Assembly (NCBI GenBank): GCA_017436865.1
Contig: JAFSCH010000059.1
Span: forward strand, 1 to 48,074
Direction of reading: 5' to 3'
Length of the DNA: 48,074 bases
Origin: Lachnospiraceae bacterium
Lineage (GTDB): Bacteria; Bacillota; Clostridia; Lachnospirales; Lachnospiraceae
This document shows, piece after piece, positions 1 through 8,725 of this stretch. The position numbers and the translations under genes are program-made. The notes below the pieces were generated by a model that worked only from the letters and a program-made list of their open reading frames with translations, searched no databases and was not told the DNA's origin. Within the stretch, counting starts at the first letter, position 1, and each line of letters starts with the position of its first letter.

Positions 1-1
1 A

Positions 2-215
2 GGGGAGTCCGAGTGTTGGGCACAATTCTGTAAAGCAAAGTCTTAGAGTTTCTTAATGTTCTCTGATGACAGCAAGCACTCTCTGGAGTCTTGTCTGAGC
101 ACTGCGAAGCAGGGCGAGTTTGCGCAAGAGAGTGCTAATCAAAGCTGTCAGAAGAGGACATTTAGTAACTCTTAGGCTTTGAGTCCCAGAATCGTGCCCA
201 ACACTCGGACTCCCC
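2..215. repeat. 214-bp foldback (long imperfect palindrome)
   Basis: The outer 22 bases (2-23) are a perfect inverted repeat of 194-215 (GGGGAGTCCGAGTGTTGGGC at the left end). The arms keep pairing imperfectly inwards, including AGCACTCTCT at 75-84 with AGAGAGTGCT at 127-136. The centre is a loop of about 40 bases. There is no open reading frame. This is the form of a non-autonomous foldback or MITE-like element, or a very large RNA hairpin. The left end touches the window edge, so flanking target duplication cannot be judged. Confidence 0.75.
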
Positions 216-421
216 ACACTCCACTAAACCCAAATTTAACTTATTTTATAATATCATAAAAGAGTTGTTATGGTTTTAAGATATCAAAATTTTTCAGAAT
301 AATTTATATTTATTTCATTGATTTCTTCCTTATTTTGCATAAAAATAGAGTATAAAAGGATACAACATGAGAAAATTATATAAGAAATATGCGATAAATT
401 ATGAAACAAAGAGGTGGGAGA

Positions 422-1951
422 ATGAATATTATCAGAAGTAAATATTATGGCATTATCAGAGGCGTGACGGTAGGAATTGCTTTTTTACTTCAGATTATTA
501 CTATGATTCTGTTATCACTGTATTTGATGAAAGGTTTTTTTGCAGTATATTTACTATTTGATATTATAAGTGTGATTACTGTGTTTGCATTAGTAAATAA
601 TGAAGAAGCCTATAAGTTTAGTTGGATATTGATTATTATGGTGCTTCCAGTTGCAGGATTATTTTTGTATTTTATGTGGGGAAGAAAGAGAACCAATTCC
701 AAGGATTATCGTATTATTCGAGAAATGGAGAAAGAGAATTCACAACATCTGATTCAAGATGAAGAGGTTGCAGAGGATATCAGCAGACAGCATCCCAATA
801 AGGTGCAGATAAGCCGTTATCTTCGAAAAAAGGGTTTTCCTATTTATAACAATACACAGGTAACTTACTATCCTGTTGGAGAAGAAATGATAGAAGCCAT
901 GCTGGAAGATTTGAGGCAGGCCAAAAAGTTTATTTTCATGGAGTATTATATTGTCTATAATGGAAGAGTATGGAAGGAAATATTAGAGGTACTTACACAA
1001 AAAGTACAGGAGGGCGTAGATGTTCGATTATTATTTGATGATTTTGGAACATTGATTCTTAACACACATGATTTTCGTGAGGATTTGAAAGTAAGAGGTA
1101 TTAAGCTGTCCATATTTAATCCGATACATCGAAATGTAGCAAGACTTTCTTTTAATTATCGTAATCATCAAAAGATTATGGTTATAGATGGAAATATAGG
1201 TTATACGGGTGGAATCAATCTTGCAGATGAATATGCAAATTACATTGTGAGATTTGGGCATTGGAAGGACACAGGAATTCGTTTATACGGTGCAGGAGTT
1301 TGGAGTCTGACTTGTATGTTTTTTGAAATGTGGCGAATGTGTAACCAAAAAGAAAAGCTGGTTTATATTGATTACAGACCTAATGTTTTAGTAAAAGAGG
1401 ATGGTTATGTTCAGCCTTTTAGCGGTGGACCACATAGAAATCCTGATAATCCAACAGAAGGTGCTTATACTAGAATGATTAATAAGGCGAGAGATTATAT
1501 TTATATTACCACGCCTTATTTGGTCTTGGATCAAACCATGCTTAATGACCTTATCAATGCTGCAGGAAGCGGTGTGGACGTACGAATTATTGTTCCGGGA
1601 ATTCCTGATAAATGGTATGTATACATGGTAAATGTTTGTAATTATGGAAAACTTATACAATCAGGGGTGAGAATATTTGAATATACACCAGGATTTATAC
1701 ATGCCAAGAACGTCATAGCGGATGATGAATGTGCTATTTGTGGAACAATTAATACAGATTATAGAAGCTTTTATCTGCATTATGAATGTGGTGTGTTTTT
1801 AAGTGAGATTAGTGCGATTGCAGATATGAAAGAAGATTTTATAAAAACACAGAAACAGTGTAAGGAAATGAAGTTGACTGAGTGGTCAAAACGTCCAATA
1901 ACACATAAAATAATACAATTTGGTTTAAAAATATTATCCCCTCTTTTATAA
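422..1951 (+). CDS. cls: Cardiolipin synthase (phospholipase D family)
   Basis: A membrane enzyme that condenses two phosphatidylglycerol molecules to cardiolipin and glycerol. The N-terminus has two to three hydrophobic segments (about residues 8-70). Two HKD motifs (HxKxxxxD) are visible: HQKIMVID near residue 249 and HAKNVIAD near residue 427, each followed by the usual G-G/T-x-N stretch. The length of about 509 residues is normal for bacterial Cls. I chose the ATG at 422 because AGAGGTGGG lies just upstream; an in-frame ATG at 401 would add seven residues and has no ribosome binding site. A small zinc-ribbon membrane protein follows after 30 bases and may be cotranscribed. Confidence 0.93.
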   Translation: MNIIRSKYYGIIRGVTVGIAFLLQIITMILLSLYLMKGFFAVYLLFDIISVITVFALVNNEEAYKFSWILIIMVLPVAGLFLYFMWGRKRTNSKDYRIIREMEKENSQHLIQDEEVAEDISRQHPNKVQISRYLRKKGFPIYNNTQVTYYPVGEEMIEAMLEDLRQAKKFIFMEYYIVYNGRVWKEILEVLTQKVQEGVDVRLLFDDFGTLILNTHDFREDLKVRGIKLSIFNPIHRNVARLSFNYRNHQKIMVIDGNIGYTGGINLADEYANYIVRFGHWKDTGIRLYGAGVWSLTCMFFEMWRMCNQKEKLVYIDYRPNVLVKEDGYVQPFSGGPHRNPDNPTEGAYTRMINKARDYIYITTPYLVLDQTMLNDLINAAGSGVDVRIIVPGIPDKWYVYMVNVCNYGKLIQSGVRIFEYTPGFIHAKNVIADDECAICGTINTDYRSFYLHYECGVFLSEISAIADMKEDFIKTQKQCKEMKLTEWSKRPITHKIIQFGLKILSPLL

Positions 1952-1981
1952 GAGGAGTAGAACAAGGAGGAGATGTTTGTT

Positions 1982-2437
1982 ATGAGAGAAAAGCTTGCAA
2001 GATTTATGCAGGGAAGATACGGAATAGATGAATTTGGAAGGTTTTTAACGGGAATAACTTTTATCATTTTGCTTGTGGAGTTGATAACGGGTTGGTACGT
2101 ATTGACGTTTGTATTTTGGGCTATTTTTATTTTGGTTTATTACCGAATGTTTAGCCGTGATTATGGAAAAAGACAGCAGGAAAATCAGAAATTTTTAACA
2201 GCAAGATACAAGTTTAGGACTAAGTGGTATCAAATCTTTCACAAAAAAGGTAATACTTATAGAAATAGTGGTACTAAGGATGGATTTCAGAAATTAAAAA
2301 GAGAGATACAGCAGAAAATGCAGTATCACATTTATAAATGTCCAAACTGTAGCCAAAAAATTCGCATTCCACGAGGAAAAGGAAAAATTATGGTCAGATG
2401 TCCAAAATGTAACATTGAATTTGTGAAGAGGAGTTAA
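1982..2437 (+). CDS. Small membrane protein with C-terminal zinc ribbon
   Basis: About 151 residues. There are two closely spaced hydrophobic helices (about residues 23-52), a basic linker, and a C-terminal CPNC...CPKC pair (about residues 117-144) typical of a zinc-ribbon treble clef. This layout is common in uncharacterised Clostridia proteins; no enzymatic motif is seen. AAGGAGG at 1964-1970 is well spaced for the ATG at 1982; the in-frame ATG at 1973 is too close to it. It lies directly behind cardiolipin synthase on the same strand and ends in a bidirectional hairpin terminator. Function unknown. Confidence 0.8.
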   Translation: MREKLARFMQGRYGIDEFGRFLTGITFIILLVELITGWYVLTFVFWAIFILVYYRMFSRDYGKRQQENQKFLTARYKFRTKWYQIFHKKGNTYRNSGTKDGFQKLKREIQQKMQYHIYKCPNCSQKIRIPRGKGKIMVRCPKCNIEFVKRS

Positions 2438-2440
2438 AAA

Positions 2441-2471
2441 AAGGTTCAGTCCATCACGGGCTGAACCTTTG
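2441..2471. terminator. Bidirectional terminator
   Basis: AAAGGTTCAG pairs with CTGAACCTTT around an 11-base loop. On the minus strand the stem is followed by a run of seven T. It lies between the convergent zinc-ribbon gene and the cheC-cheY pair, and is strongest for the latter. Confidence 0.85.
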
Positions 2472-2510
2472 CTTCTATTCATTAGAAAAGTTCTCAAAAG
2501 GTAGTAAGCG

Positions 2511-2873
2511 TTAGCCAATTACTTTTTTTACAGCTTCTAAAACACGTTCTGCCTGAAATGGTTTAACAATAAAGTCCTTTGCACCAGACTGAATTGCTTC
2601 AATAACCATTGCCTGCTGTCCCATTGCAGAGCACATGATAATGTTAGCATTAGGATCGCTTGATTTAATACCCTTTAAGGCCTGAATACCATCCATTTCT
2701 GGCATAGTAATATCCATTAATACAAGATCAGGTTTTACTTCATTATACTTATCAACTGCAATCTTTCCGTTTTCAGCTTCCGCAGCAATATTATAACCAT
2801 TCTTGGTTAAGATATCCTTAATCATCATTCTCATAAACGCCGCATCATCGACGATTAAAACATTTTTAGCCAT
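2511..2873 (-). CDS. cheY: CheY-type single-domain response regulator
   Basis: A 120-residue stand-alone receiver domain. All conserved positions are present: acidic pair D9/D10 (LIVDDAAFMR), phosphoacceptor D54 (VLMDITMPEMDG), S82 (MCSAMG) and K104 (FIVKPF). There is no output domain, so it probably acts by binding a partner such as the flagellar switch. It follows a CheC/FliY-like phosphatase gene with a three-base gap, so the two are cotranscribed and the upstream protein probably dephosphorylates it. No kinase, receptor or flagellar gene lies nearby. The start has AGGAGGAAATAA just upstream. Confidence 0.93.
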   Translation of the reverse strand: MAKNVLIVDDAAFMRMMIKDILTKNGYNIAAEAENGKIAVDKYNEVKPDLVLMDITMPEMDGIQALKGIKSSDPNANIIMCSAMGQQAMVIEAIQSGAKDFIVKPFQAERVLEAVKKVIG

Positions 2874-2876
2874 ATT

Positions 2877-3470
2877 TTATTTCCTCCTCTGGAATAATTT
2901 GTAAATGGAATGTGCTAAATCAAATGGGTACAATTGCATAATTGTACTATCAATCAATGTTCCGATTTTCATTCTGAAATTAATCTTTACGAACAAATCA
3001 TCAGGTATATCGTCAGGAAAACGGTATTCTTTGATGATGACTGATTCCACTTCTGGTGGTGAGATATCGATTTTGTGGTCAAACATTTTGCTCATTGCAG
3101 TAGCTGAACTGGCGGTCATTTGATTCATAGCTTCTGAAACTGCACTTAAATGTAGTTCCGTAATATCACCGGATGCATATGGACCTGAACCATTATTTCC
3201 CATCATTAAATCTGTAATAATTCTGGCATCTTCATCTTTTAAAACGAGTACATTACTGCCATATAGTCCCTGAATATATTGAACACGGATAATAACACAA
3301 GATTTTTCATAATCGTTTAGGATTTCATCTCGGTGTACAAGGGAAACAACAGGAGTAGTAATGGTTACCGGCTGTCCTAACATTAAGTTAAGGGCAGTAG
3401 CAGAAGAGCCAATTGAAATATTGGAAATTTCACCAATTACATCCGCTTCTTCTTTTGAAAAATAATCCAT
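2877..3470 (-). CDS. cheC: CheC-family (FliY N-domain-like) CheY-P phosphatase
   Basis: About 197 residues with the two diagnostic phosphatase helices of the CheC/CheX/FliY family. The first is near the N-terminus (GEISNISIGSSATAL, with the E-x2-N active-site pattern) and the second in the middle (SEAMNQMTASSATAM). The sequence around both resembles the N-terminal half of FliY, but the SpoA/FliN surface domain that FliY carries at its C-terminus is absent. I placed the start at 3470 because AAAGGAG sits ten bases upstream; an in-frame ATG at 3497 has no such site. It probably acts on the CheY encoded directly downstream. Orphan location away from other chemotaxis genes. Confidence 0.85.
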   Translation of the reverse strand: MDYFSKEEADVIGEISNISIGSSATALNLMLGQPVTITTPVVSLVHRDEILNDYEKSCVIIRVQYIQGLYGSNVLVLKDEDARIITDLMMGNNGSGPYASGDITELHLSAVSEAMNQMTASSATAMSKMFDHKIDISPPEVESVIIKEYRFPDDIPDDLFVKINFRMKIGTLIDSTIMQLYPFDLAHSIYKLFQRRK

Positions 3471-3955
3471 AGTGGGGTAACTCCTTTTTGAATGCATAAT
3501 AGTTTTCTATACAATTGCTTATAGATATTTTACAATTAAATTCAGTTTTTGTCTATAAAAGAGTGATAATTTGATGTAAAATTATTATTTGTATTACATA
3601 ACATATACAAATAATAATAATAATAGTTAATGAACACTCTGTAGATGAGGTTCATTATATGGGAAAAATATACAGAAAAAAGATATTGGAAACGTTTCTT
3701 ATTCGCAAATGCAGAGAAAAGCGAAAACATATTTGCAATATCTATATAAATATAGTATAACATAGAATGGAAAGTGTAGCAGAAGTATGAAAATTTTTAC
3801 ATCAATGTAAGGGCGTGGTTAAATAATAATGCAAGACTTTTCCGTTATTATGCTTCCGTAAGTTTATTGTTATTGGAAGAAATAAAGATATATAATTTAT
3901 TAAGTAAAGAAAAAAATTACTGATAATAAAAACAGTAATAGAAGTGGAGAGTACA
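3471..3955. other. Intergenic AT-rich region with divergent promoters
   Basis: About 480 bases without a credible gene. A weak promoter for the rightward gene is possible: TTGTTA at 3867-3872, an 18-base spacer, then TATAAT at 3891-3896. On the minus strand TTGTAA-N18-TATAGA lies just upstream of cheC. Nothing else stands out. Confidence 0.45.
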
Positions 3956-5182
3956 ATGAGAGAGAATGAATTAGAAAAAGTATTAAAAGAACATGGACAG
4001 GAACATATTTGGGAAGCATACCAGAAATTAGATGAGGCTGGTAAAGAAAAGCTTGCATCACAGGTAGAGAGAGTAGACTGGTCTATGGTTGCTATGGCAG
4101 GTCATGAAGAGCTTGCGCAGGAAAGAGGTAAGCTTGAACCATTGTCTGCATTAGAGGTTTATGAGATTGAAAAGAATAAAGATGCTTATGAAGCAAAGGG
4201 ATTAGAAGCAATTAAGGCTGGCAAGGTTGGTGCTGTTTTATTGGCTGGCGGACAGGGAACAAGACTTGGTTCAGATGGCCCTAAGGGTAAGTATAATATT
4301 GGGCTTACTAAGGACGTATATATCTTTGAAAGATTAATCCGTAACTTACAGGATGTAACAGATAAGGCAGGATGTTTCGTACCATTATACATCATGACAA
4401 GTGATAAGAATAACGATGAGACAATCGAGTTCTTCGAAGAAAAGAATTACTTTGGTTATCCAAAGGAGTATGTAAAGTTCTTCAAACAGGAAATGGCTCC
4501 TTCTACAGACTATGATGGAAAGCTGTTAATGGAAGAAAAGGATTCTTTATCTCTTTCTCCAAACGGAAATGGTGGCTGGTTCTACTCTATGGTAGTTACT
4601 GGAATTATTGAAGATGTTCATGCAAGAGGTATTGAATGGATTAATATCTTTGCTGTAGATAATGTATTACAGAGAATTGCAGACCCTGTATTCGTAGGTG
4701 CTACTTTAGAGTCAGGTCGTGTTAGCGGTTCCAAGGTAGTTCGTAAAGCTGAGCCAAACGAGAAGGTTGGTGTACTTTGTTTGGAAGATGGTAAGCCATC
4801 TATCGTGGAATATTATGAGATGACAGAAGAAATCATCAATTCCAGAGAAGCAAATGGTGAATTATCTTATAACTTTGGTGTTATTCTTAACTACTTATTC
4901 CGTGTAGATAAGCTGGAAGAAATTCAGAATGCTAAGATGCCGGTTCACGTAGTAGAAAAGAAGATTCCTTATATAGATGCAGAAGGAAATTATCATAAGC
5001 CAGAAGAACCAAATGGTTATAAGTTCGAACTTTTGGTTCTTGATATGATTCACTTATTAGATAACTGTTTATCTTTTGAGGTAGTAAGAAATCGTGAATT
5101 TGCACCAATTAAAAATAAGACAGGTGTTGACTCTGTAGAAAGTGCTCGTGCTTTATTACAGGAGAACGGTGTAGAATTATAA
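3956..5182 (+). CDS. UDP-sugar pyrophosphorylase (UDPGP/UAP1 family)
   Basis: A nucleotidyltransferase that makes a UDP-sugar from UTP and a sugar 1-phosphate. The signature loop LLAGGQGTRLGSDGPKGKYN lies near residues 95-114 and shows the eukaryote-like UDPGP/UDP-HexNAc pyrophosphorylase family rather than the GalU type. The length of 408 residues is typical. The family covers UDP-GlcNAc, UDP-GalNAc and UDP-Glc producers, so the exact sugar is not determined here. The ATG at 3956 is preceded by GTGGAG at a good distance; a GTG at 3944 is possible. The next gene codes for a HAD/inositol-phosphatase fusion that may act on sugar phosphates. Confidence 0.85.
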   Translation: MRENELEKVLKEHGQEHIWEAYQKLDEAGKEKLASQVERVDWSMVAMAGHEELAQERGKLEPLSALEVYEIEKNKDAYEAKGLEAIKAGKVGAVLLAGGQGTRLGSDGPKGKYNIGLTKDVYIFERLIRNLQDVTDKAGCFVPLYIMTSDKNNDETIEFFEEKNYFGYPKEYVKFFKQEMAPSTDYDGKLLMEEKDSLSLSPNGNGGWFYSMVVTGIIEDVHARGIEWINIFAVDNVLQRIADPVFVGATLESGRVSGSKVVRKAEPNEKVGVLCLEDGKPSIVEYYEMTEEIINSREANGELSYNFGVILNYLFRVDKLEEIQNAKMPVHVVEKKIPYIDAEGNYHKPEEPNGYKFELLVLDMIHLLDNCLSFEVVRNREFAPIKNKTGVDSVESARALLQENGVEL

Positions 5183-5190
5183 AATAATAT

Positions 5191-5335
5191 GTAACTGTTC
5201 AGAGCCAAGCAGATAGACGCAGGAATATGCGATGAATGCTTGCATTCAAGAGTATATTCCTGCGTCTATCTATTTGGCGGATACGCTACATCGAGGAAAT
5301 ACGAAGTATTTTCGAGATTGGCTCTGAATAGTTAC
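5191..5335. repeat. Long palindromic repeat, GTAACT family
   Basis: The ends are GTAACTGTTCAGAGCCAAGC and its near-exact inverted copy ending in CTGAATAGTTAC (18 of 20 match). A second inner pair, AGATAGACGCAGGAATAT with ATATTCCTGCGTCTATCT, forms a nested hairpin. The outer ends are shared with the repeats at 7808, 12893 and 13553. Confidence 0.8.
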
Positions 5336-5388
5336 AATAATATGATAGTTACTTGATTGTAGGAATCAAGTGCTCAAGAAAATATCAG

Positions 5389-5422
5389 GCAGTCATTCTA
5401 ATGTGAAGAATGACTGCTTGTT
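5389..5422 (+). terminator. Rho-independent terminator-like hairpin
   Basis: GCAGTCATTCT pairs with AGAATGACTGC (11-bp stem, seven-base loop), followed by TTGTTGT. A second small hairpin, CTTGATT...AATCAAG, lies just upstream at 5353-5371. Likely ends the UDP-sugar pyrophosphorylase transcript. Confidence 0.7.
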
Positions 5423-5518
5423 GTATATGGCGCTTAGCCACACCGAAAAGAGCAGCGTAGCTACGAATTTGAGGTGATGGTTGAAATTTTAAATAAAAAA
5501 GAAAGGTTAGGTATAAAA

Positions 5519-6904
5519 ATGATTAGAAACATTATCTTCGATATAGGCAATGTATTGGTAGATTTCCGTTGGAGAGAGCTTATGGATGAATTAAACCTCA
5601 CAAAAGAAGATAAGGATCGTTTTGAGGTGTATGTCTTTGGTAGTCAGTGGTGGCATCATTTAGATCACGGTACGATGGAAGAGGAAGATGTTGTAAAGCA
5701 CTTACGAGAGGATAATAAAGAGTATACGAAAGCCTTTGACTTAGTTTGGGAGAATAGGGACCAGTTAGTGAGACCTTATGATTACTCTGTTTCTTGGATA
5801 AAAGGATTGCAGCAACAAGGATATAAGGTATATTTATTATCCAATTATCCAGAAAAGCTGTTTACCATGCATGCCGAAAATGGTTCTTTCCCATTTTTAA
5901 ATTTGGTAGATGGTAAAGTGGTATCTGCTTTTGAAAAGAAGATTAAGCCGGATGTAGATATTTATGAATGTCTGATGGAGCGTTATGGATTAAAGGCAGA
6001 GGAATGTGTTTTTTTAGATGACAGAGAAGAAAATGTGCAGGGTGCTATCCATGTAGGAATGCAGGCAATTTGTGTTAAGAGCTATGAACAGGCAAATGAA
6101 GAATTGCAGTCAATGCTTAATCTTCAGGCTCATAAAACGATTGATGTAGCTCAGATTACGGCTTTGATTCATACGACAGATAAAATTATCTTTGATGAGG
6201 AAGCAATTGCAAATATTAAGATGAAAGGTGCTGCGGATTATGTGACAAAGGTAGATTTAGAGGTGCAGAGCTATCTGCAAAAGGAACTCAATCGTTTATA
6301 TCCTGAAATTGGTTTTATTGGCGAGGAGCAGGAGAGGTTTGTAGCAGATAAGAAGAAATCCTATTGGATTTTAGACCCAATTGATGGCACCACAAATCTA
6401 ATTCATCATTATAAATTAAGTGCAGTGTCACTTGCATTATACGAAAATGGAAAGATTACCTTTGGTATTGTCTATAATCCATTTACAAAGGAAACTTTTG
6501 TGGCAATGGAAGGAATGGGAGCGTATCTAAACGGTCATCGTATTCAGGTAAGTGCTTGTGATTCCTTAAAGGATGCGTTAGTTTCCTATGGTTCGTCCCC
6601 GTATGAAAAAGAAAAAGCGCATGAGCTATTTATGCTGTTTGAAAAGATTTTCTTGCATTGTGCGGATTTTCGTAGAAACGGCTCTGCAGAGCTTGATTTA
6701 TGTTATGTGGCATGTGGAAGACATGAGGCATATTTAGAACAGAACTTAAAGCCATGGGACTATGCAGCAGGATCTCTAATTTTGACAGAAGCAGGGGGAA
6801 GTTTTGGTGCATGGAAGGAAGGTGTAAAACCAACCTTCCTTGAGAACTGTGATATTTTAGCAACCAATGGTATTTTAGAGCAGGAGCTTAGGGCATTGTT
6901 ATAG
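5519..6904 (+). CDS. HAD phosphatase fused to inositol-monophosphatase domain
   Basis: Two complete phosphatase domains in one chain of about 461 residues. Residues 1-200 are a HAD subfamily IA hydrolase of the YihX (glucose-1-phosphatase) kind: nucleophile D8 in FDIGNVLVDF, LSNYPEKLF (motif II), KIKPD (motif III lysine) and FLDDREENV (motif IV). Residues 205-461 are an inositol monophosphatase/FBPase-like domain with GEEQ near 268, the metal-binding DPIDGT near 286, and WDYAAG near 413. Neither domain looks decayed. Start: the ATG at 5519 begins exactly at the HAD strand and is preceded by AAAGGTTAGGT; GTG 5474 or ATG 5477 would add a non-conserved leader. Substrates unknown; sugar or inositol phosphates are likely. 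Confidence 0.85.
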   Translation: MIRNIIFDIGNVLVDFRWRELMDELNLTKEDKDRFEVYVFGSQWWHHLDHGTMEEEDVVKHLREDNKEYTKAFDLVWENRDQLVRPYDYSVSWIKGLQQQGYKVYLLSNYPEKLFTMHAENGSFPFLNLVDGKVVSAFEKKIKPDVDIYECLMERYGLKAEECVFLDDREENVQGAIHVGMQAICVKSYEQANEELQSMLNLQAHKTIDVAQITALIHTTDKIIFDEEAIANIKMKGAADYVTKVDLEVQSYLQKELNRLYPEIGFIGEEQERFVADKKKSYWILDPIDGTTNLIHHYKLSAVSLALYENGKITFGIVYNPFTKETFVAMEGMGAYLNGHRIQVSACDSLKDALVSYGSSPYEKEKAHELFMLFEKIFLHCADFRRNGSAELDLCYVACGRHEAYLEQNLKPWDYAAGSLILTEAGGSFGAWKEGVKPTFLENCDILATNGILEQELRALL

Positions 6905-6914
6905 TTGATGTGAT

Positions 6915-7772
6915 TTATAAGCTTGATTGAGTTTCCTGCTTGCGATATTGAATAGGTGTAAGTTTAAGTCTTTGTTTAAAGCAATTGCAAAAAACGCTTT
7001 CGCTGGAAAAACCACAGTGATAATAGATTTCCTTAATCGGAAGCTCTGTATTTTTAAGTAAATATTTTGCTGTATTGATACGGGTATGAATAATGTAATC
7101 ATGTGGAGTAAATCCGGTTTCTTTTCGGAAGCTGCGGATAAAGTGATACAAGCTTAACCCAACACGTTCTGCCAAAGTTGGTACAGAAATATCTTCTGTT
7201 AAGTGTTCATGTATATAGGATATGGTTTCTTCTGCCATATTTATATAGCTATAAGAGGTGGAATCCTTTGGTGTGTATAGGAGCAGTGATGTCAGAATAT
7301 CATTGAGGTATTTTGACATTAACGGCTCCTTTATTACATTACCATCGACAAAGGTCTGGTAAATCTTTTGTAACTTATTTATCACGTAATAAGAATCATT
7401 CAAAGTAAAAACGTTACCATTATGAGAAGTGATGGTTTCATACATATTGGCAGCTACTTTTCCATCAAAATGACACCAAAGGGTTTCACAACCATCTAAT
7501 GTGCTGTAAGAATGTGGTTTGTAACAGTCTATAAGCAAAAAGCTTCCAGCAGAAATATCATATGTCTTATTCTCATAAGTTAATATTAACTGACCCTTTT
7601 CAATATAAAGCAATAAATAGCTGTTATAAGATTCTCTGTGTAGGGAGTAGCTTTTTTCATAGATAAAATGACCGCAGTAGAGTGGATAGAGGAACATCTC
7701 CTGAGCAATTAGGCTTGGAGAATAAATGTAATAGTCGGATTGAGGTGCGATAAGTGGTTCATGGGATTTCAT
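6915..7772 (-). CDS. AraC-family transcriptional regulator
   Basis: 285 residues. The N-terminal half is a cupin-like sensor domain (residues about 20-150, with patterns such as GSFLLIDCYKPHSY). The C-terminal 100 residues are a double helix-turn-helix: VPTLAERVGLSLYHFIRSFR and the AraC signature IKEIYYHCGFSSESVFCNCF. The start has AAGGAG nine bases upstream. It is convergent with the phosphatase fusion, leaving a 10-base gap. No sugar-utilisation operon is adjacent, so its target and ligand are unknown. Confidence 0.9.
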   Translation of the reverse strand: MKSHEPLIAPQSDYYIYSPSLIAQEMFLYPLYCGHFIYEKSYSLHRESYNSYLLLYIEKGQLILTYENKTYDISAGSFLLIDCYKPHSYSTLDGCETLWCHFDGKVAANMYETITSHNGNVFTLNDSYYVINKLQKIYQTFVDGNVIKEPLMSKYLNDILTSLLLYTPKDSTSYSYINMAEETISYIHEHLTEDISVPTLAERVGLSLYHFIRSFRKETGFTPHDYIIHTRINTAKYLLKNTELPIKEIYYHCGFSSESVFCNCFKQRLKLTPIQYRKQETQSSL

Positions 7773-7807
7773 GGGTGGGCTCCTTATATGTAATTAGTAC
7801 GAATAAT

Positions 7808-7834
7808 GTAACTGTGAAGGTACTAAATAGTTAC
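7808..7834. repeat. 27-bp palindromic motif (short GTAACT repeat)
   Basis: Starts GTAACTGTGAAGG and ends ACTAAATAGTTAC; the terminal six bases are inverted copies. The same 27-bp motif appears at 12893-12919 and 13658-13684, with a degraded copy near 31057-31077. Confidence 0.75.
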
Positions 7835-7997
7835 CGAATAATTAAATATTATGCTTTTCAGGAGAAAATGGCAATTGTAATTTTTAGTATGTATTTATAG
7901 CAAAAAATATTAATCATTGCATTGCAGATTAGCAATATCTATAATTGATTTTCGAAAAAAAAGATAAAATAATAGAAAGACTAGGGAGGACAGCATA

Positions 7998-8267
7998 GTG
8001 GAGACAGCAGTTTATAGTACGAATGAAAAAATTAAAAAAAGTGTAGACTTGACGTTTATGCAGGAAAAGATGAAAAAGAGATTAGAAAATATAAAAATAA
8101 TAAATGCAAGAGTAAATGAATGGATGCTATTAACGTTTATAAGTGCGACTATTTTTTTAGTATTAAATAGTACGGAAGGTTTTGCTGAGTTTGTGAATCA
8201 AGTATATGAAGGTGTGGTATTTGGGAAATATAGTTTATTGGACGTCTATAAATGTGTGCATCCATAA
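7998..8267 (+). pseudogene. Small membrane-associated ORF, probably frameshifted
   Basis: 89 residues from an ATG preceded by AGGGAGGAC. There is a basic coiled N-terminus and one hydrophobic helix (about residues 43-60). The frame closes at 8267, but an open frame of 94 codons in the next phase overlaps it (8206-8490) and has no ribosome binding site of its own. A third phase then gives a 40-residue ORF (8483-8605). The simplest reading is one helical protein of about 200 residues broken by two frameshifts. Three genuine small genes cannot be excluded. No family recognised. Confidence 0.4.
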
Positions 8268-8490
8268 TTTCCCAAAGGAATATTATTGGGTAGGAATTAC
8301 GGCCTTGGAAACCTATGCAAAAGAAACAAACAATATTCATAGTAGTAGAAAAAGAGATATTATTAAAATGCCATATGATGTAGAGGGTAGAACACAGGCA
8401 AATTGTTGGAAGATAATAGAAACAATAGAAGGTACGGATAATCAAGGTGAAGAACAACTGAATGCAATAAGAGAAGCAAAAAATGAATGA
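8206..8490 (+). pseudogene. Downstream fragment of the same broken ORF
   Basis: An open frame continuing from the preceding ORF in a different phase, with no Shine-Dalgarno sequence before its first ATG. The predicted peptide is hydrophilic and helical towards its end. Read as a fragment rather than an independent gene. Confidence 0.3.
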
Positions 8491-8605
8491 ACCAAATGTA
8501 TTAATGGAGCAAAATAAAGAAAATAAGCGTTTCACGCAGTTTACAAATGTAGCTACAGCCAATGTAGATAGAGAAAAAGAGAAAGAATCTATTAAACAGG
8601 GTTAA
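8483..8605 (+). CDS. 40-residue hypothetical ORF (possible third fragment)
   Basis: Begins inside the end of the preceding frame and reads a polar, lysine- and glutamate-rich peptide of 40 residues. Only a weak purine stretch lies upstream. It may be the tail of the frameshifted gene. No similarity recognised. Confidence 0.25.
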   Translation: MNEPNVLMEQNKENKRFTQFTNVATANVDREKEKESIKQG

Positions 8606-8725
8606 AATGTAAATGAATATGAATTGAAAAGTAAAAATGGTATTGTTATAATAATTGCGAGAGTGACACAGGTTATTATGTTAGGAAAAGAAGTAATTAT
8701 TTGAGTATATAACGGGAGCAATATA

